Below are positions 50,401 to 62,849 of a stretch of 64,000 nt of DNA, one piece after another. The stretch lies in NCBI RefSeq assembly GCF_932526225.1, contig NC_064040.1:7351181-7415180 (forward strand), given 5' to 3'. Below the pieces are notes generated by a model. The model had not been told where the DNA came from, did no database searches, and saw only the letters and a program-made list of their open reading frames with translations. Source of the DNA: Nematostella vectensis (taxonomy: Eukaryota > Cnidaria > Anthozoa > Actiniaria > Edwardsiidae). Position numbers and translations under genes: made by a program. The number at the start of each line of letters is the position of its first letter. Within the stretch, counting starts at the first letter, position 1.

Positions 50401-53400
50401 ATTGCTTAAGGCCAAAGAAATTCTACAAGACAATAATGGATGTTTGATGATCCAGGGTGATGCTGGTGCTGTTTGCACAAGGGTTTATTAGTTTCAGTAC
50501 CTCATCTTCTTGGGTTTGTGTGTGCAGGTCCCCCCAGGTCAGCATTACAAGTCATGATCGCTAACCTTGGGGGAGATGAGGAGATGCCACCTCAGTCCCA
50601 GTCTACCCCAGCTCCGGCTACCACAGGGCCCTCTCCAGTCAGACTTGTTGGTTCCCGCGCCATGTCAGAGATACCCCCACCCATCGGCAGTGTCAAAATC
50701 CCAACCAAGACTGAAGCAGCCCCAGCGGCAAGCTCTCCACCAAAGAATGAGCCTTTTGAAGATGCCTTGGGTCTTGGGGAGCTTGCGGAGTTGACTGTCA
50801 ATAATGAGGCTGAAGCTCTTAGTTATGAGGTGATGACTATGACCCTTTGTGATAAGTAAAAGAATTATGTATATTCACCATTAGATAAAAGATCATTTAC
50901 ATTATCTGTTTATGTAGCTTTTCAAGACATTTTATTTAAAGGATGTTTGACTGAGGGTTCCATAAACCGATGCACTTTCCATCTCGTCATGAATCTTTAT
51001 ATTTAATTCTCCTAGGACATTTCTTATTGAATAGAAAAAAAAACCTGGGGTTTGTTATCAAATACAGTTGAATCATGCTTAGTCAAACTCTGAAGGGAAA
51101 TAAAAATCAGAGTTAGTAGGAGCTTGAGTGGGATCCCTCACTTACTGACTCCCCACACTCCCTGTATACTTGCATTATTTTGTTTCCTTTCCTTCATAGA
51201 TCAATAAAAAAGACGAATTTAGGAAAACTTGGAACCCTAAGTTTACACTGAGAAGGTATGTCTTGGCATTCAAATAATCCTCAATGTACCAATAATAATA
51301 GTTGGTACTTCTATTAACCCATTGACTCCTGGCTTTTTTGGAGCTGAATTTACAAAAAACAGACTGAAAACAGATACCTCCCCCCCTATTCTGAGTTTTA
51401 TACAGCCCGTCAAAGTCAAACACAGCTGCACCTAGTCAGCGGTATCCAAGCTTTCCAACAGTGCTTTGCGGTCCCCACTTTTAATCCCTCGTCGATGTGC
51501 TGAAGCCAGCACAAGTTGATGGTTGCTTGTATTTTTCATCAAAAATACAGCTATGAGCATATTAGGAGAGTGTCTCAGGACATCATGAAGTCTTTTGGGG
51601 CATAATTGAGTGCTTTGCTTATGGATATTTGCAAGCAAAGGTGGATTCATGATGATTTTTTCTTGTTTGGCTTTGCCCGGATGAGAAAATAATTTTCTAA
51701 TGAATCACCACAGCTCTCCTAAATGGTGTCTTTTCTGAAACCAAATTGATTGCAAAATTGTTTACACTGCTATTCTGGGTCTGTATGACCTGGAATTGAT
51801 TCGTTTGGCTTCGGGGTGAAAAGACTTATAAAAAACCATCTGACTTTGGGGAGAGGAGTGTTGACTGGCCCTCCCCTCGTGAATTTTCCCCTGTATCTCC
51901 CAGAATGCTTTGCAATACGTAAACATATTTTCGTGGTTGTACAATCCTTCAAGGAATGGGCATTGTGTTTTGAGGCCAAGGAAATGTACCTGGAGGATCA
52001 GAATAAAGGTATCTATTTGTGTCTTGAGCTGTGTTTGCTGATCTCTCTCCCTTGTGTGGTATTTTGAGCGTTTTATTGAGAGGGGTGATTCTGCTTTTCT
52101 CTCCTTGTTCGATTTGAGATTTGTCAAAGAACCTGTGCTATTATTTGGCTTAAGAGTAGATGTTAACACCTTGGTTGGATGCATATCTGCAAGACCATTT
52201 ATCCCTTAGACTGATGCCTGAGTATCTTCATCTTGTTGTGTTTATTTTGAATTTATGAATTTTTTGGGTTGTGGGTACTTCCCAAAGCCGGTACAGGCCG
52301 GTTCAGGGGTCAATGTGTTAAACAATCACCTATTATTAGTGGCCAAACTCTGTTTGGACAGAACTAAGTGTCTTCTTAAATAATAGAGGTGCACCTTGTT
52401 CTATAGTCACTTGACAGTAGTTCTTATCCATTTTCAGCCATTTTGATAGCATAAGATCGGTGTACTTCCACCCCCAAGAGGCTGCAGTCATCACAGCCTC
52501 TGAGGATCACACAATGAAATTGTGGAACCTTCAAAAGACAGTGCCGCAAAAGAAGTAAGCAAAATAATGATAAACACTAAATTTTTGCAAATATATTCAT
52601 CTCACAATCTGTCATTTTCTGCCTTTCAAGGAGTAATATTTTGGATGTGGAACCAATATACACATTTAGAGGACACAGGTAAGTTTTCGAATTTTTGTCT
52701 CCCGTTCACCCGTCCCCACCACCGTCATAACAGTAAAAAGAACTGCAAAATTAAAAGGACATGTTTTAATGTTTACTTTCCTATTCAAAGTGCGGCAGTT
52801 CTAAGCGTGGTCATCAGCAGCACAAGTGATATGTGTTTTAGCGGAGGGGCTGATGGTACAATTCTCTGCTGGAATATCCCATCATTAGACCTGGACCCTT
52901 ATGGGCCTTACAGTAAGTTAACCTTTTGGAATATGGACGTTTTACTAATTTCTTAGAATTGATATAGATTATACAAGTAATAACTCCTTTTGGAATATAA
53001 GGGATGTTTCACATTGTAAATGCTTGTTTTAGTGATGGGAACTTTTTAAATTTCTTTGTTCATTAAGGGGACCTAATTCTTGAGCAAGAACGTTTAGAGT
53101 GGTTTCAATTAATCTGTGAAACACTGTTAGTTTTTGTGTAACAGTGCGTGATATACAAAACAAAACAATAAAGAACAAAATATTTTACTAGTATTTCTAT
53201 ATGTAAACGTGTAGTATGCCACTAACTGTTTCATGGATTAATTGGAACCACTCTATTTCAACTTATACTGTACAAATTGATAATAGCAACACTACAACGA
53301 GTATTGCTATTGACATTTACAAGTGTTACTTAGGGTAGGTTGTGCATTGTGTAGGTCCAAATGTGTTACTTAGGGTAGGTTGTGCCTTTTTAGGTCCAAA

Positions 53401-56400
53401 TGTGTTACTTAGGGTAGGTTGTGCCTTTTTAGGTCCAAATGTGTTACTTAGGGTAGGTTGTGCCTTTTTAGGTCCAAATGTGTTACTTAGGGTAGGTTGT
53501 GCCTTTTTAGGTCCAAATGTGTTATTTAGGGTAGGTTGTGCCTTTTTAGGTTCAATGTGTTACTTAGGGTAGGTTGTGCCTTTTTAGGTCCAAATGTGTT
53601 ACTTAGGGTAGGTTGTGCCTTTTTAGGTCCAAATGTGTTACTTAGGGTAAGTTGTGCCTTTTTAGGTTCAATGTGTTACTTAGGGTAGGTTGTGCCTTTT
53701 TAGGTCCAAATGTGTTACTTAGGGTAGGTTGTGCCTTTTTAGGTTCAATGTGTTACTTTGGGTAGGTTGTGCCTTCAAGGTTCAAATGTGTTACTTAGGG
53801 TAGGTTGTGCCTTTTTAGGTCCAAATGTGTTACTTAGGGTAGGTTGTGCCTTTTTAGGTTCAATGTGTTACTTAGGGTAGGTTGTGCCTTTTTAGGTCCA
53901 AATGTGTTACTTAGGGTAGGTTGTGCCTTTTTAGGTTCAATGTGTTACTTTGGGTAGGTTGTGCCTTCAAGGTTCAAATGTGTTACTTAGGGTAGGTTGT
54001 GCCTTTTTAGGTCCAAATGTGTTACTTTGGGTAGGTTGTGCCTTTTTAGGTTCAATGTGTTACTTAGGGTAGGTTGTGCCTTTTTAGGTCCAAATGTGTT
54101 ACTTAGGGTAGGTTGTGTATTTTGTAGGTCCAAATGTCACAGGAGCCTTGTTAGAGGTCCATACCGATGCTGTTTGGGGCCTTGCTGTGCAGACCAACTC
54201 CCTGCAGCTATTATCATGCTCTTCCGATGGAACGTGCCGATTGTGGAACCCCACCCTCAAGTCACCCCTGCTAAATACATTCATTCTAGATAAAGGTATT
54301 GCCTTGTGATTTGTGATTTATGTGGCTAATAGAGGTCTTACTAAAACTCCTTTGAAGTAGAATGGAGTTTATAAGATAGAGTGTGTTTTTTTAAAAACCC
54401 GTGAAATACTATTTAGTTTATTTAGTATTGGTAATGTTTCGAACCAAACGACACTCTGAATTAACGATCTCCGACTTTCATCTCCCTTTATTCGAATCAG
54501 CTCTCTCTCCACAATCTGTCTTACAATCCCTCACGAGTTCACCCCGTGCCTGATACATGATACCCGATCCTATTACTCATTACATATTACATAATTGGTG
54601 ATCATAAACTAATAACTTTAACAAAACGGAACTTCCGGAACATTTAGTACTAATTCACTGTAATGTCTTTGTTTCCTTTTGTTTTGTTTTGACTATTACA
54701 CTTTAACAGTTACATTTTGATGCATCAGACCCTATAGTCTTGATTGCCCTCTAAATGATCAGCTTGTTGCTTTATTCTAGAATCCAGCTGCACGCCAACA
54801 TCTATAGACTTCCTTCGTATGGACACCTCTCAGATGGTTGCATCTTACTCCTCCGCCCGTGCTGCCATCTTTGATCTGGAAACCGCAGAAGCTGTTGTGA
54901 ATCTGGATAGTGCCAAAACTTACAGTAAGTAAGGTCTAAGTTATATGGGCAACCTGTCTAATTAGCGACCAACTCAGATAACTTTGTAAATCTACTCTCT
55001 CGCAAGCGATTGCCTTATCGATTCGACTAGTTCTTTTATTGACTACTAAATATACAAAATTGACTACAAAATATTAACAAAATCTAAAAATTAAAACGAC
55101 CATATCGATTATTGTATTTCATGCATCCTTATTATAACATAAAGAGCAAACATTTCCTTTTTTCCTTTTCCTGTATTGATTGTATGAACAGCCTGGATAA
55201 TCGGATATATATCCAATCTGGCGCTAATCAGTCATGATCACGCCTTTGTGATTATTTTGTGTACTGATGAATCAACTCTCCTCCAGATAACAGCCCGTCC
55301 ACACAGATTAACAAGGTGGTTAGCCATCCCACCCTTCCTGTCACCATTACCGCGCACGAAGACAGGCACATACGCTTCTTTGACAACAACACAGGTATCA
55401 CAACTGTCTTATGGCTGAGCCTCTGGCATGTTCTGTATAAATTGATAAGCAGGCCCGTAGCCAGGGGGGGCTCGGACGAACCCCCCCCCCCCCCCCCCAC
55501 CCCCACACGGCTTGAAGGTCCGCTCAGAACAAACAAAAATATATAACGTTTGGCTGGAGATATACCGTGCACATCAATATATTTTCAAAAAAATATTTTT
55601 ATAATAATTATCTTTATAAGTATCGATATATGTTAAAAAGCACCATATTATAACATTTTAAATACAAGATTGATTACCTAATTGTAATAAGGCGAGAAGA
55701 GGGGTATACCGGAAATTTGGTCCGCTGAAAAAACGAACAACCCCGCTCAAAATCCTGGCTACGGGCCTGTAAGCTTGCCATGGGTGCAAGAGCCTCGTTC
55801 CCAGGCTTAAAAATAAGTCGAACCACCACCACCACCACCAGTCCTTCTTGGCATTCTTTCATCGCTCTTTTGGATTTTCTGTGGTGCGAGAACCTCTTGT
55901 ACCCAGAGTATGATTAGTTTGATACTAGTGTAATCTTACAGTGATATATACTCAAGTAACTATGAAATGTGTCGCGCAGTCTTCATTTAAACGTTTGTGT
56001 AAATTTCTGTTGAATGTTCTGATATGTTTTCCCCTGATGCACGAATGATCGTCATCCAGGCAAACAGATCCACTCCATGGTAGCACACTTGGATGCGGTC
56101 ACGAGTCTAGCTGTAGACCCTAATGGACTTTATCTCTTGAGTGGAAGTAAGTTGGTATTTAAATTATGATTTTGCTATTTAGACATCGACGCATATTTTT
56201 TTATGAAAAAAAAAACGGACTGTCATACAGATTGACGGGATGCAACATACATACATACGGGCAGACAGACAGATAAAAACAGACAGACAGATATAAGTAG
56301 GGGACATAGACACTTTCAGATATCAAGCGAGGCAAGCCACCCATATAGATTATCATTGTGACTCTTTTATCTCTCAGGTCACGACTGCTCCATTCGACTT

Positions 56401-56547
56401 TGGAACCTCGACAGCAAAACGTGTGTCCAGGAAATTACATCTCATCGGAAGAAGTTTGATGAGTCTATCTACGATGTTGCCTTCCACCCAACCAAACCAT
56501 ACATTGCGAGCGCTGGAGCCGACGGCCTCGCGAAGGTGTTCGTATGA
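41450..56547 (+). CDS. STRN: Striatin, 18 exons
   Basis: Exons: 41450-41629, 43078-43181, 43792-43947, 45390-45635, 47725-47942, 49058-49234, 49523-49551, 49694-49778, 50528-50829, 51200-51255, 52438-52554, 52631-52678, 52791-52912, 54128-54295, 54781-54924, 55287-55394, 56060-56146, 56378-56547. They total 2,517 nt (838 aa); all junctions keep phase with GT/AG ends. N-terminal caveolin-binding/coiled-coil region (TIPGILHFIQHEWARFEMER; ERKGQENLKHDLIRRIKMLE), acidic middle, then C-terminal WD40 repeats (SHFDSIRSVYF; HTDAVWGLAV; HEDRHIRFFDN; SGHDCSIRLWN) ending ADGLAKVFV. Striatins are the PP2A regulatory subunits (B''') and scaffold of STRIPAK, which restrains Hippo/MST kinases. Exon 7 is a 29-nt microexon. 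Vertebrates have three paralogues; which one this is closest to was not determined. Confidence 0.96.
47015..47041. repeat. Poly-T tract in STRN intron 4
   Basis: About 26 T residues in a row; probably the reversed polyA tail of a retrotransposed fragment. Confidence 0.7.
48350..48885 (+). mobile_element. LINE 3' end (degraded) in STRN intron 5
   Basis: The frame RLRLGLCALNSPLYFINC, then CTCGALKEDPSYDLLACPLF, shows the RLG..LN..L and C-x-C-G..E...H/Y-LL-x-CP pattern at the end of non-LTR retrotransposon ORF2 proteins. A 3' tail with AATAAA (48853) and a 13-A run follows. The 5' part is missing, as usual for truncated LINE insertions. Clade not assigned. Confidence 0.75.
51314..52321. mobile_element. 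TTAA-flanked TIR element, copy A (STRN intron 10)
   Basis: Starts TTAA-CCCATTGACTCCTGGC and ends GGGGTCAATGTG-TTAA, i.e. short TIRs with a TTAA duplication as in the piggyBac superfamily. Two minus-strand frames (51762-52184, 140 aa; 51432-51650, 72 aa) are shared with copy B, but no DDD transposase signature is visible. Confidence 0.7.
53330..54127. repeat. Minisatellite, 38-40 bp unit, ~20 copies, ending at STRN exon 14
   Basis: Unit: GTCCAAATGTGTTACTTAGG + GTAGGTTGTGCCTTTTTAG (39 bp), with a 38-bp GGTTCAATGTG variant. The unit contains the exon 14 acceptor (TTTTTAG) and the first ten bases of exon 14 (GTCCAAATGT), so the array grew out of the intron/exon junction. Only the last copy runs into real exon sequence. 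Confidence 0.95.
55450..55769. mobile_element. Short TIR element (MITE), 320 bp, STRN intron 16
   Basis: Left end CAGGCCCGTAGCCAGG and right end CCTGGCTACGGGCCTG are perfect inverted repeats, flanked by TAAG on both sides. The interior has a long C run and no coding capacity. A related single end is visible near 8794. Confidence 0.8.
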
Positions 56548-57300
56548 AGATAAACGAGTGCCGATCAGTGTCCGACAAGACGTCGATGCCGGCGATACCA
56601 ACTGCAAATACATAACTCGATAAACTCCCGATCAGACAAGGAGGTCTTACGAGTGGGTATCGATTGGCTGTCAAGATGAGCCGTTTGAAGTGTGGCCACA
56701 CACTCAAAGGACTTCTAACCATATGAAGGAGCCTTACTTGTGCTCATCGACAAACCTTAAAAGACTTAAACTTAAAACAGACAGCATCGAATGATCTTCT
56801 ATCGCGGAAGGCCAGAAGGCTTAGTAGCCTAATGCAGTGGTAGAAAAGCTGGAATTTACACGAGTGGATTATGACTGAGTGACGACTCCCGGGGCTCTAC
56901 CGAGAGTCTCTAAGGAAATCGACGTTTCCGCTGCCACTCGGGCTGTATTTATTTGAAAACTTTGCCCAAGGTTTTCATTAGTCTACAAGAGTATTTCTAG
57001 GATACTTCTCGCCTAGTAGTTTGCCATACTTTTCAACGTTGGGATCACGCAAGGGAATTTGTAAATGAAAAATAACTTCGAAATTTTCGGAAGAACATGT
57101 TTGCTATCAAATGAACTGTAAGTATATGTGCCTCAAGCGCTTTTTGCATGAAGGACGCGAATGAAATTGTGATCACATTTTAGGTATAGGCTAGTGATGC
57201 ACTCCTCTCCAGGTATCTCCAAGTGTGCGTTAATTAAATAATCTGGATCCGACTTGCGTGACACTGTTGTTTTTGAATTACCATATTGAAAAACGCCATT
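56548..57300 (+). other. STRN 3' UTR and downstream
   Basis: No further gene was seen. No close AATAAA was found, so the end of the transcript is not placed. Confidence 0.4.
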
Positions 57301-57892
57301 ATGCACCAGTCAGTTGAAACCACGGCACCCCGACCCCCGGGACATAGCGGGCAAATAACCATTCATCTGGTGTTAAATGCGCGTTACTTTCCCGGCCACC
57401 GGGGCCTGTGACGCTGGTAAAACCCCCGATACATGGCCCCGGTGTTTTGCGATAACATCCCACTACCGAAAGCCATACCTTTCTTTGAGCTGACATGTTA
57501 GGTGAACTAAACTTCGGCGGTAAAAAGCGGGTGCATGCTATGCCCACTATCGGGCCCTCTCTAGTATTTTCAGCACAGGCTGCCCCAAATTTAAAAATAA
57601 ACAGACATCAATAGATAGGGTGTAAACATTTTTTTTCCAGTCAATACTATCAAAGATTTAGATATGCAAGTATCTTTGTTAAAAGATTATAATTTGAATA
57701 CGCCGGGAAAAAACTGGGGAAGTCCAACGCAATTTCCGGTTCACCGTTACTTCCCCGCCCCCTTTCCCGGCCTGTTGAGAGCTTCTGTTAAATCCCCTGT
57801 CCCCCGGTGGACTACAGGTGTTAAATCCCCCGCATGACCGCGTTACCTCCCCGGTATGTCCGGGGGGCCGGGCTGTCAATTGACTGGTGCAT
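57301..57892. mobile_element. TIR element, 592 bp, non-autonomous
   Basis: ATGCACCAGTCAGTTGA at the left is inverted as TCAATTGACTGGTGCAT at the right, and the similarity continues inward through CCCCCGGGACATA.CGGG. The interior is CCGG-rich and non-coding. Flanks CCATT/CCATA give no clean target duplication. Confidence 0.7.
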
Positions 57893-59080
57893 CCATATAT
57901 CATCTCATTTTTTTATTGTTGAGTGAAACTCATTACCTCATTTTACACCAATTTTTTTATTCTTTTTTTTTATTATTCTTTATTGCGCTGGTAAAAAAAA
58001 TCGTCTAACAAGTCAGATCCAAGATCTTAAATGGGAAAAATTAAATTTTGGACCCGTTAGTTCATAGATACCTGTAAAGGAACTTATCGAAGGATCCAGT
58101 TCGGGAATCCAGGAGATTGTAAGGTTGGACTCGACCCTCGGTATTAGAGTAGTGATATCAATTAGTAGAGATATAAATTAGTGTTGTGTGACGTGACTGT
58201 GTCACGCTCTTGTCCTAGCTGTGCCGCACTCTGAATCTATACCCATCTCATAATTGATGTTGTGACTGAAATGTTGTGGTATCCCCTTTCATAACTCAAA
58301 ACTGGTAGCTGTATATCATATCCATTCCATTCATAAACACTAGTTAGACAAGGTACGGTTACAGCTAGCGTTGGCCGAGTCTATTGCCAGGAACGGGGCC
58401 ATAAGTATCCAGTTTCAGGGATTTCAGTGGGAGTACATTCGAAACATATTCTTTTGATTTAGGTCTTTCAAAGAAAATCATCCTGTCTTGTCGATAATGT
58501 ATTTCTAACAGGCCTTTTCTAATGTACCTTGTAAAACAGACAAGAAGTGAACGTTAGATATAATAAATTGGCGTTAGACAAAAAGTGAACGCTAGATATA
58601 ATAAATTGGCGTTTTGTGTACTTCTTCTGGTTGATTGATTCACACGACTAGTATATTGACCCGAAGATCAGGTCCTCTACGCTTTTTCCAATGCGCCCCT
58701 TGACCGGCCTCAGCCGCCCTTCTAATGTATACAATAACAAACCCGCCTGGACCAACCAATTTCCTTGCTGTGTATACTCAAATCGTTTATGAAGTGAAAG
58801 TGAAAAAGTACAACTCAATAATATACAATACAGCCATTTCAAGTGAGGCTGCACCGTCAGAACCAGTGTGTCAGCCCATGTTGCGTCATTGATACTTTAA
58901 AAATAGAATCGAGCTGTTTTAGTTGCAGGATGAATTGAAATCTAGTATTCAAGCAAATTTAATTCACTATTGAAATTGAAATACATTCACTTCACTTCAC
59001 AGCCTAAAACCAGGCAACAGTCAATCTACGAAAACTTATAGCCGAACCTAAAAGTAATTGCAGCACAAACAATTTTATTG
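57893..59080. other. Intergenic, no gene seen
   Basis: AT-rich. A ~40-bp direct repeat (GACAAxAAGTGAACG.TAGATATAATAAATTGGCGTT) occurs twice at 58537-58616. Confidence 0.4.
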
Positions 59081-59190
59081 TTAAATGATAAGAAAAGACA
59101 TACTTTACAACGTTCTCCAATGTCCCCTTGGGGGAACATCTCGAAATTTGACAATAAACATGTCGGCCATCTTGGATTCTATTGTTTTTG

Positions 59191-59219
59191 TAGCTACTGC
59201 GCATGTGCGAGTAGCTACT
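59191..59219. repeat. Palindrome with NRF1-like centre
   Basis: GTAGCTACT-GCGCATGTGC-GAGTAGCTAC: arms of about 9 bp around a GCGCATGTGC core. With the GCCATCTTGG at 59165 it looks like a promoter, but no credible gene follows. Confidence 0.45.
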
Positions 59220-59308
59220 ATGTCATCACGTCGAAAAAAAAGTAAGATTTGTCGCGGGGTTTGCTGGGAAAATTTGACTTCGGAGACACTTCGGGAACCA
59301 GTGTGATT

Positions 59309-59460
59309 CTGTTTCCTTATTCGTCTGTTTCCTTATTCGTCTGTTTCCTTATTCGTCTGGTTCCTTATTCGTCTGTTTCCTTTTTCGTCTGTTTCCTTTT
59401 TCGTCTGTTTCCTTTTTCGTCTGTTTCCTTATTCGTCTGTTTCCTTATTCGCTCAGTTTC
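59309..59460. repeat. Tandem repeat, ~16-bp unit, ~9 copies
   Basis: CTGTTTCCTTATTCGT and the CTTTTTCGT variant in a row. Confidence 0.95.
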
Positions 59461-60259
59461 TTATTCAAATCTGGGGGGGTACTTACATGATACCTTTTAA
59501 TTCTAGTTGAAACAGTATTTAGGCATAACAGTTTATGGTTTTAATCTGGTATTCGTACCGAGGCGTCGGGGCTTAACTGTGGCTGTGTGGGTTGAAAAAT
59601 GTGTGGTAATGGACGTTGGTGCGTGGGTTAAAGTGTGTAAGTGTGGCTATTTTATATGGTGTATTGCATTGGGGGTTGGAGTAGTGGCTATGTATGAGAG
59701 GTGGAAATAGGCTAGCAGTGAGATGTTAGGGGAGAACTGTGTGTTTGACCTTCGGAGGAAGGTGATAATTACCTGTTGATAACTTCTTGTGATAACATAT
59801 TATTCAATCTTGTGGAATGTAATGTGAGCTTGTAGACAATTGAATGGAATTACAAGGCCGGTGATAGGAATAAAATATGAAGGCGTGCAGATACGGTATA
59901 AAAGAAAGAAATGGGTGGCAAATAGGAGATAGATAGTGGTTATATAAGTATAGGACAGTTGGCTCCTTGAGTACGGGGTGTTAAATTGTGTCGTGTAAAG
60001 AGAGATTGTGTAACGATGCGCGCTCTGAGATAGTGGCTGATAAGCGATGAGTTTATGCGATGGCCTATATTGAGCGAGAATAATACTCGGAGGCACAGGC
60101 AGCAGGAATACGAAGAAATAAAACAATAATGTGAGACATTTCATAAGAGCTCTTTATGAATACATGTGCCACCACACTAATTCTAGCCACGATTTATCGT
60201 CAGGGAGCAAGATCGATGGCTAGTCAGACGCGGTTAGGGAGGTAAAAACTGATGGGTGC

Positions 60260-60915
60260 CGAGGGTAGGAGGGAGGGGGGGAGAAGGTGTGTGTGAGTGT
60301 GTAGGGCGTGTTGGTTTGTGGGTAGGTAGGGTGGGTCATAGGGTGTGGTCGTTTGTAGTTGGGTTTTGTGCTGTGGGGTAAATGTTTGTATGGTGGGGGA
60401 GGGGGCTGTATGTAGGGTGTTTGTAGGGGAGTTGGTTGTGGGGTATTGTCTGGTGTAGGGTGTGGCTGGTTTGTGTGTTGTGGGTTGGTTGATAGAGTCG
60501 TAGGATGCTATGGTTTGTATGTAGCAGGCTATGTGTGGAGGGGTAGATGTGTGTGTGGTGGGCTGGTTGTAGGATTAGTGGCTGCTGTAGGGTGTGGTTG
60601 GTTTGGTGTGTTGTAGGGTGAGTAGTGTTGTGGCCATGGGGGGGGAGGGGGAAACAGGGGTGTGTGTTTTTTGGTGTTGGCAGGGGTCTGGCTTGTGTAG
60701 GGTGTGTTAGGTATGTATATTTTAGGTGAGAGTGTGGGAAAGTGTAAGGGGGGGACGTAGTGTATGTGTCGGTGTGTGGGGCTTAGGTGGGTGTTGGCGT
60801 TGTGGCTTGGAATAATCGTGGTGGGTTGTATGATAGCGTGGTATGGGTAAAGTGGGTATGGGGCTGTTTGTGGGGTGAGGGATGAGGGGGTGCTTGTTGT
60901 GGGGTAAGTGGGTGC
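60260..60915. repeat. G/T-rich strand-asymmetric simple repeat
   Basis: Degenerate GTAGGGTGTGGTTGGTTTGT units with almost no C on the plus strand for ~650 bp. Long proline/threonine/histidine frames on the other strand come from this composition. Confidence 0.85.
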
Positions 60916-61401
60916 ATGCATGAATTTATTGAAATATACAAGTGACACCAGCCTCCATAACTATTCCGATCTCGTGTGCAATACATCAATAAGAATTGTC
61001 TATAAGGAGGTGGTACTTGCTCATTTCCTTATACCAAGGGTATTATGCAAATGGTTTGTGGTTGAAATTTGAAAATCTATTACTTACATATTTGGTTGAA
61101 AATATTACACAATGAATGAATTTATTTGAGATAATTTCATTTACATTTATAATTGACTCTACACAGGATTGTTTCGTCTGTGCGTGATACACTATGGAAA
61201 AGGAAAGCGGTATCACTTGGATTATATTTGGCCCCTTTATTGTTCTGAAAAAGATATTGGATTTCCTGAAGGACGGTTTTGATTTGACCATTGAATTTGA
61301 AATGACCATTTTACTGTTGATGAAAATAAACAGAAATATCGTATAATAAAATGGTATAGAAATATTCAAAATGGCTGCATCCAAATGTGAAATTTGACCC
61401 C

Positions 61402-62398
61402 CACATTGACCCCTCAACCGGCCGGTACCGGCTTTGGGAAGTACCCACAACCCAAAAAAATCATAAATGCAAACTAAACACAACAAGATAAAGATACTCA
61501 GGCATCAGTCTAAGGGATAAATGGTCTTGAAGATATGCATCCAACCAAGGTGTTGGCAACTACTCTTAAGCCAAATAATAGCACAGGTTCTTTGACAAAT
61601 TTCAAATCGAACAAGGAAAGAAAAGCAGAATCACCCCTCTCAATAAAACGCTCAAAATACAACACAAGAGAGGGAGATCAGCAAACACAGCTCAAGACAC
61701 AAATAGATACCTTTATTCTGATCCTCCAGGTTCATTTCCATGTCCCCAAAACACAATGTCCACTCCTTGAAGGCTTGTAAAACCACGAAAATGCCTTTAC
61801 GGATTGAAAAGCATTCTGGGAGATCCAGGGAAAAATTCACGAGGGGAGAGCCAGTCAACACTCCTCTCCCCAAAGTCAGATGGGTTTTTTTTAGCCTTTT
61901 CACCCCGAAGCCAATTCCAGGTCATACAGACCCAGAATAGCAGTGTAAACAATTTTGGAATCAATTTGGTTTCAGAAAAGACAGCATTTAGGAGAGCTGT
62001 GGTGATTCATTAGAAAATTATTTTCTCATCCAGGGCAAAGCCAAATAAGAAAAAATCATCATGAATCCACCTTTGCTTGCAAATATCCATAAGCAAAGCA
62101 CTCAATTATGCCCTAAAACACTTTATAATGTCCTGAGACACTCTCCTAATATGCTCATAGCTGTATTTTTGATGAAAAATACAAGCAACGATCAACTTGT
62201 GCTTGCTTCAGCACAACGACGAGGGATTAAAAGTGGGGACCGCAAAGCACTGTTGGAAAGCTTGGATACCGCTGACTAGGTGCAGCTGTGTTTGACTTTG
62301 CCGTGCTGTATAAAACTCAGAATAGGGGGGGGAGGTATCTGTTTTCAGTCTGTTTTTTGTAAATTCAGCTCAAAAATAGCCAGGAGTCAATGGGTTAA
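61402..62398. mobile_element. TTAA-type TIR element, copy B (inverted)
   Basis: Inverted copy of 51314-52321. Its right end AGTCAATGGG-TTAA is intact; the left end (CACATTGACCCC) has lost its TTAA. It keeps a 72-codon open frame (62061-62279); the longer frame is shortened to 82 codons (61535-61780). Confidence 0.7.
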
Positions 62399-62552
62399 GT
62401 TATTATGCAAAATACATATTGTACATCAGTTATGTGATCAATTGTAGCAGGTATTTCATCTTTGTGAAAGAAAAAGTAACTGGAATTCGACATGGTCTTT
62501 TCGAACAGTTCAATACAAACACTAATAAGATTATTTTTAGAATACATATTTT

Positions 62553-62660
62553 ATGCTGTTGGCTGAGTGGTTAAGGTCAGTGATTGGGGTTCGTATGTTG
62601 CTTAAGGCCACGGGTTCGAGTCCTCCCCACTAAATTTTTTTTCTTTTCTTTTTTTAGTCC
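62553..62660 (+). mobile_element. tRNA-derived SINE-like / tRNA pseudogene
   Basis: Contains a pol III A-box (TGGCTGAGTGGTTAAGG) and a B-box (GGTTCGAGTCC) at tRNA spacing, as in class II (Ser/Leu) tRNAs, followed by T-runs. The ends do not form a proper acceptor stem, so a working tRNA is unlikely. Sequence to about 62850 may be a SINE body. Confidence 0.45.
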
Positions 62661-62849
62661 TTGGGAGTCTATCGTTCATCAACGTGTCCGAGGAAGCGAA
62701 CAGCAAGTGTCTTGCTCTATGTAAGTTCCACGGATGCGGCTTTTTAACGTCGTTCATTGAGCACTAGGGTTTCCTGTGGAACCGCTCTATGGCCGAACCT
62801 CAACCAAAAAAGTGACTGGCACGGCGGGGCCGTTTAAGACTTACCACTC

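Noticed and set aside
51432-51650. 72-aa frame of the TTAA element as a real gene
   Set aside because: Comparing copies A and B by eye gives about five amino-acid-changing and two silent differences, so no sign of selection for protein.
53342-53572. 76-aa repetitive frame in the minisatellite
   Set aside because: The 39-bp unit is a multiple of three, so it stays open by arithmetic; it is intronic sequence between STRN exons 13 and 14.
59220-59245. Short first exon MSSRRKK with donor AA|GTAAGA
   Set aside because: Promoter-like surroundings, but only seven codons and no following exon identified.
60529-60948. 139-aa Pro/Thr/His-rich frame (-)
   Set aside because: Product of the G/T-rich simple repeat.
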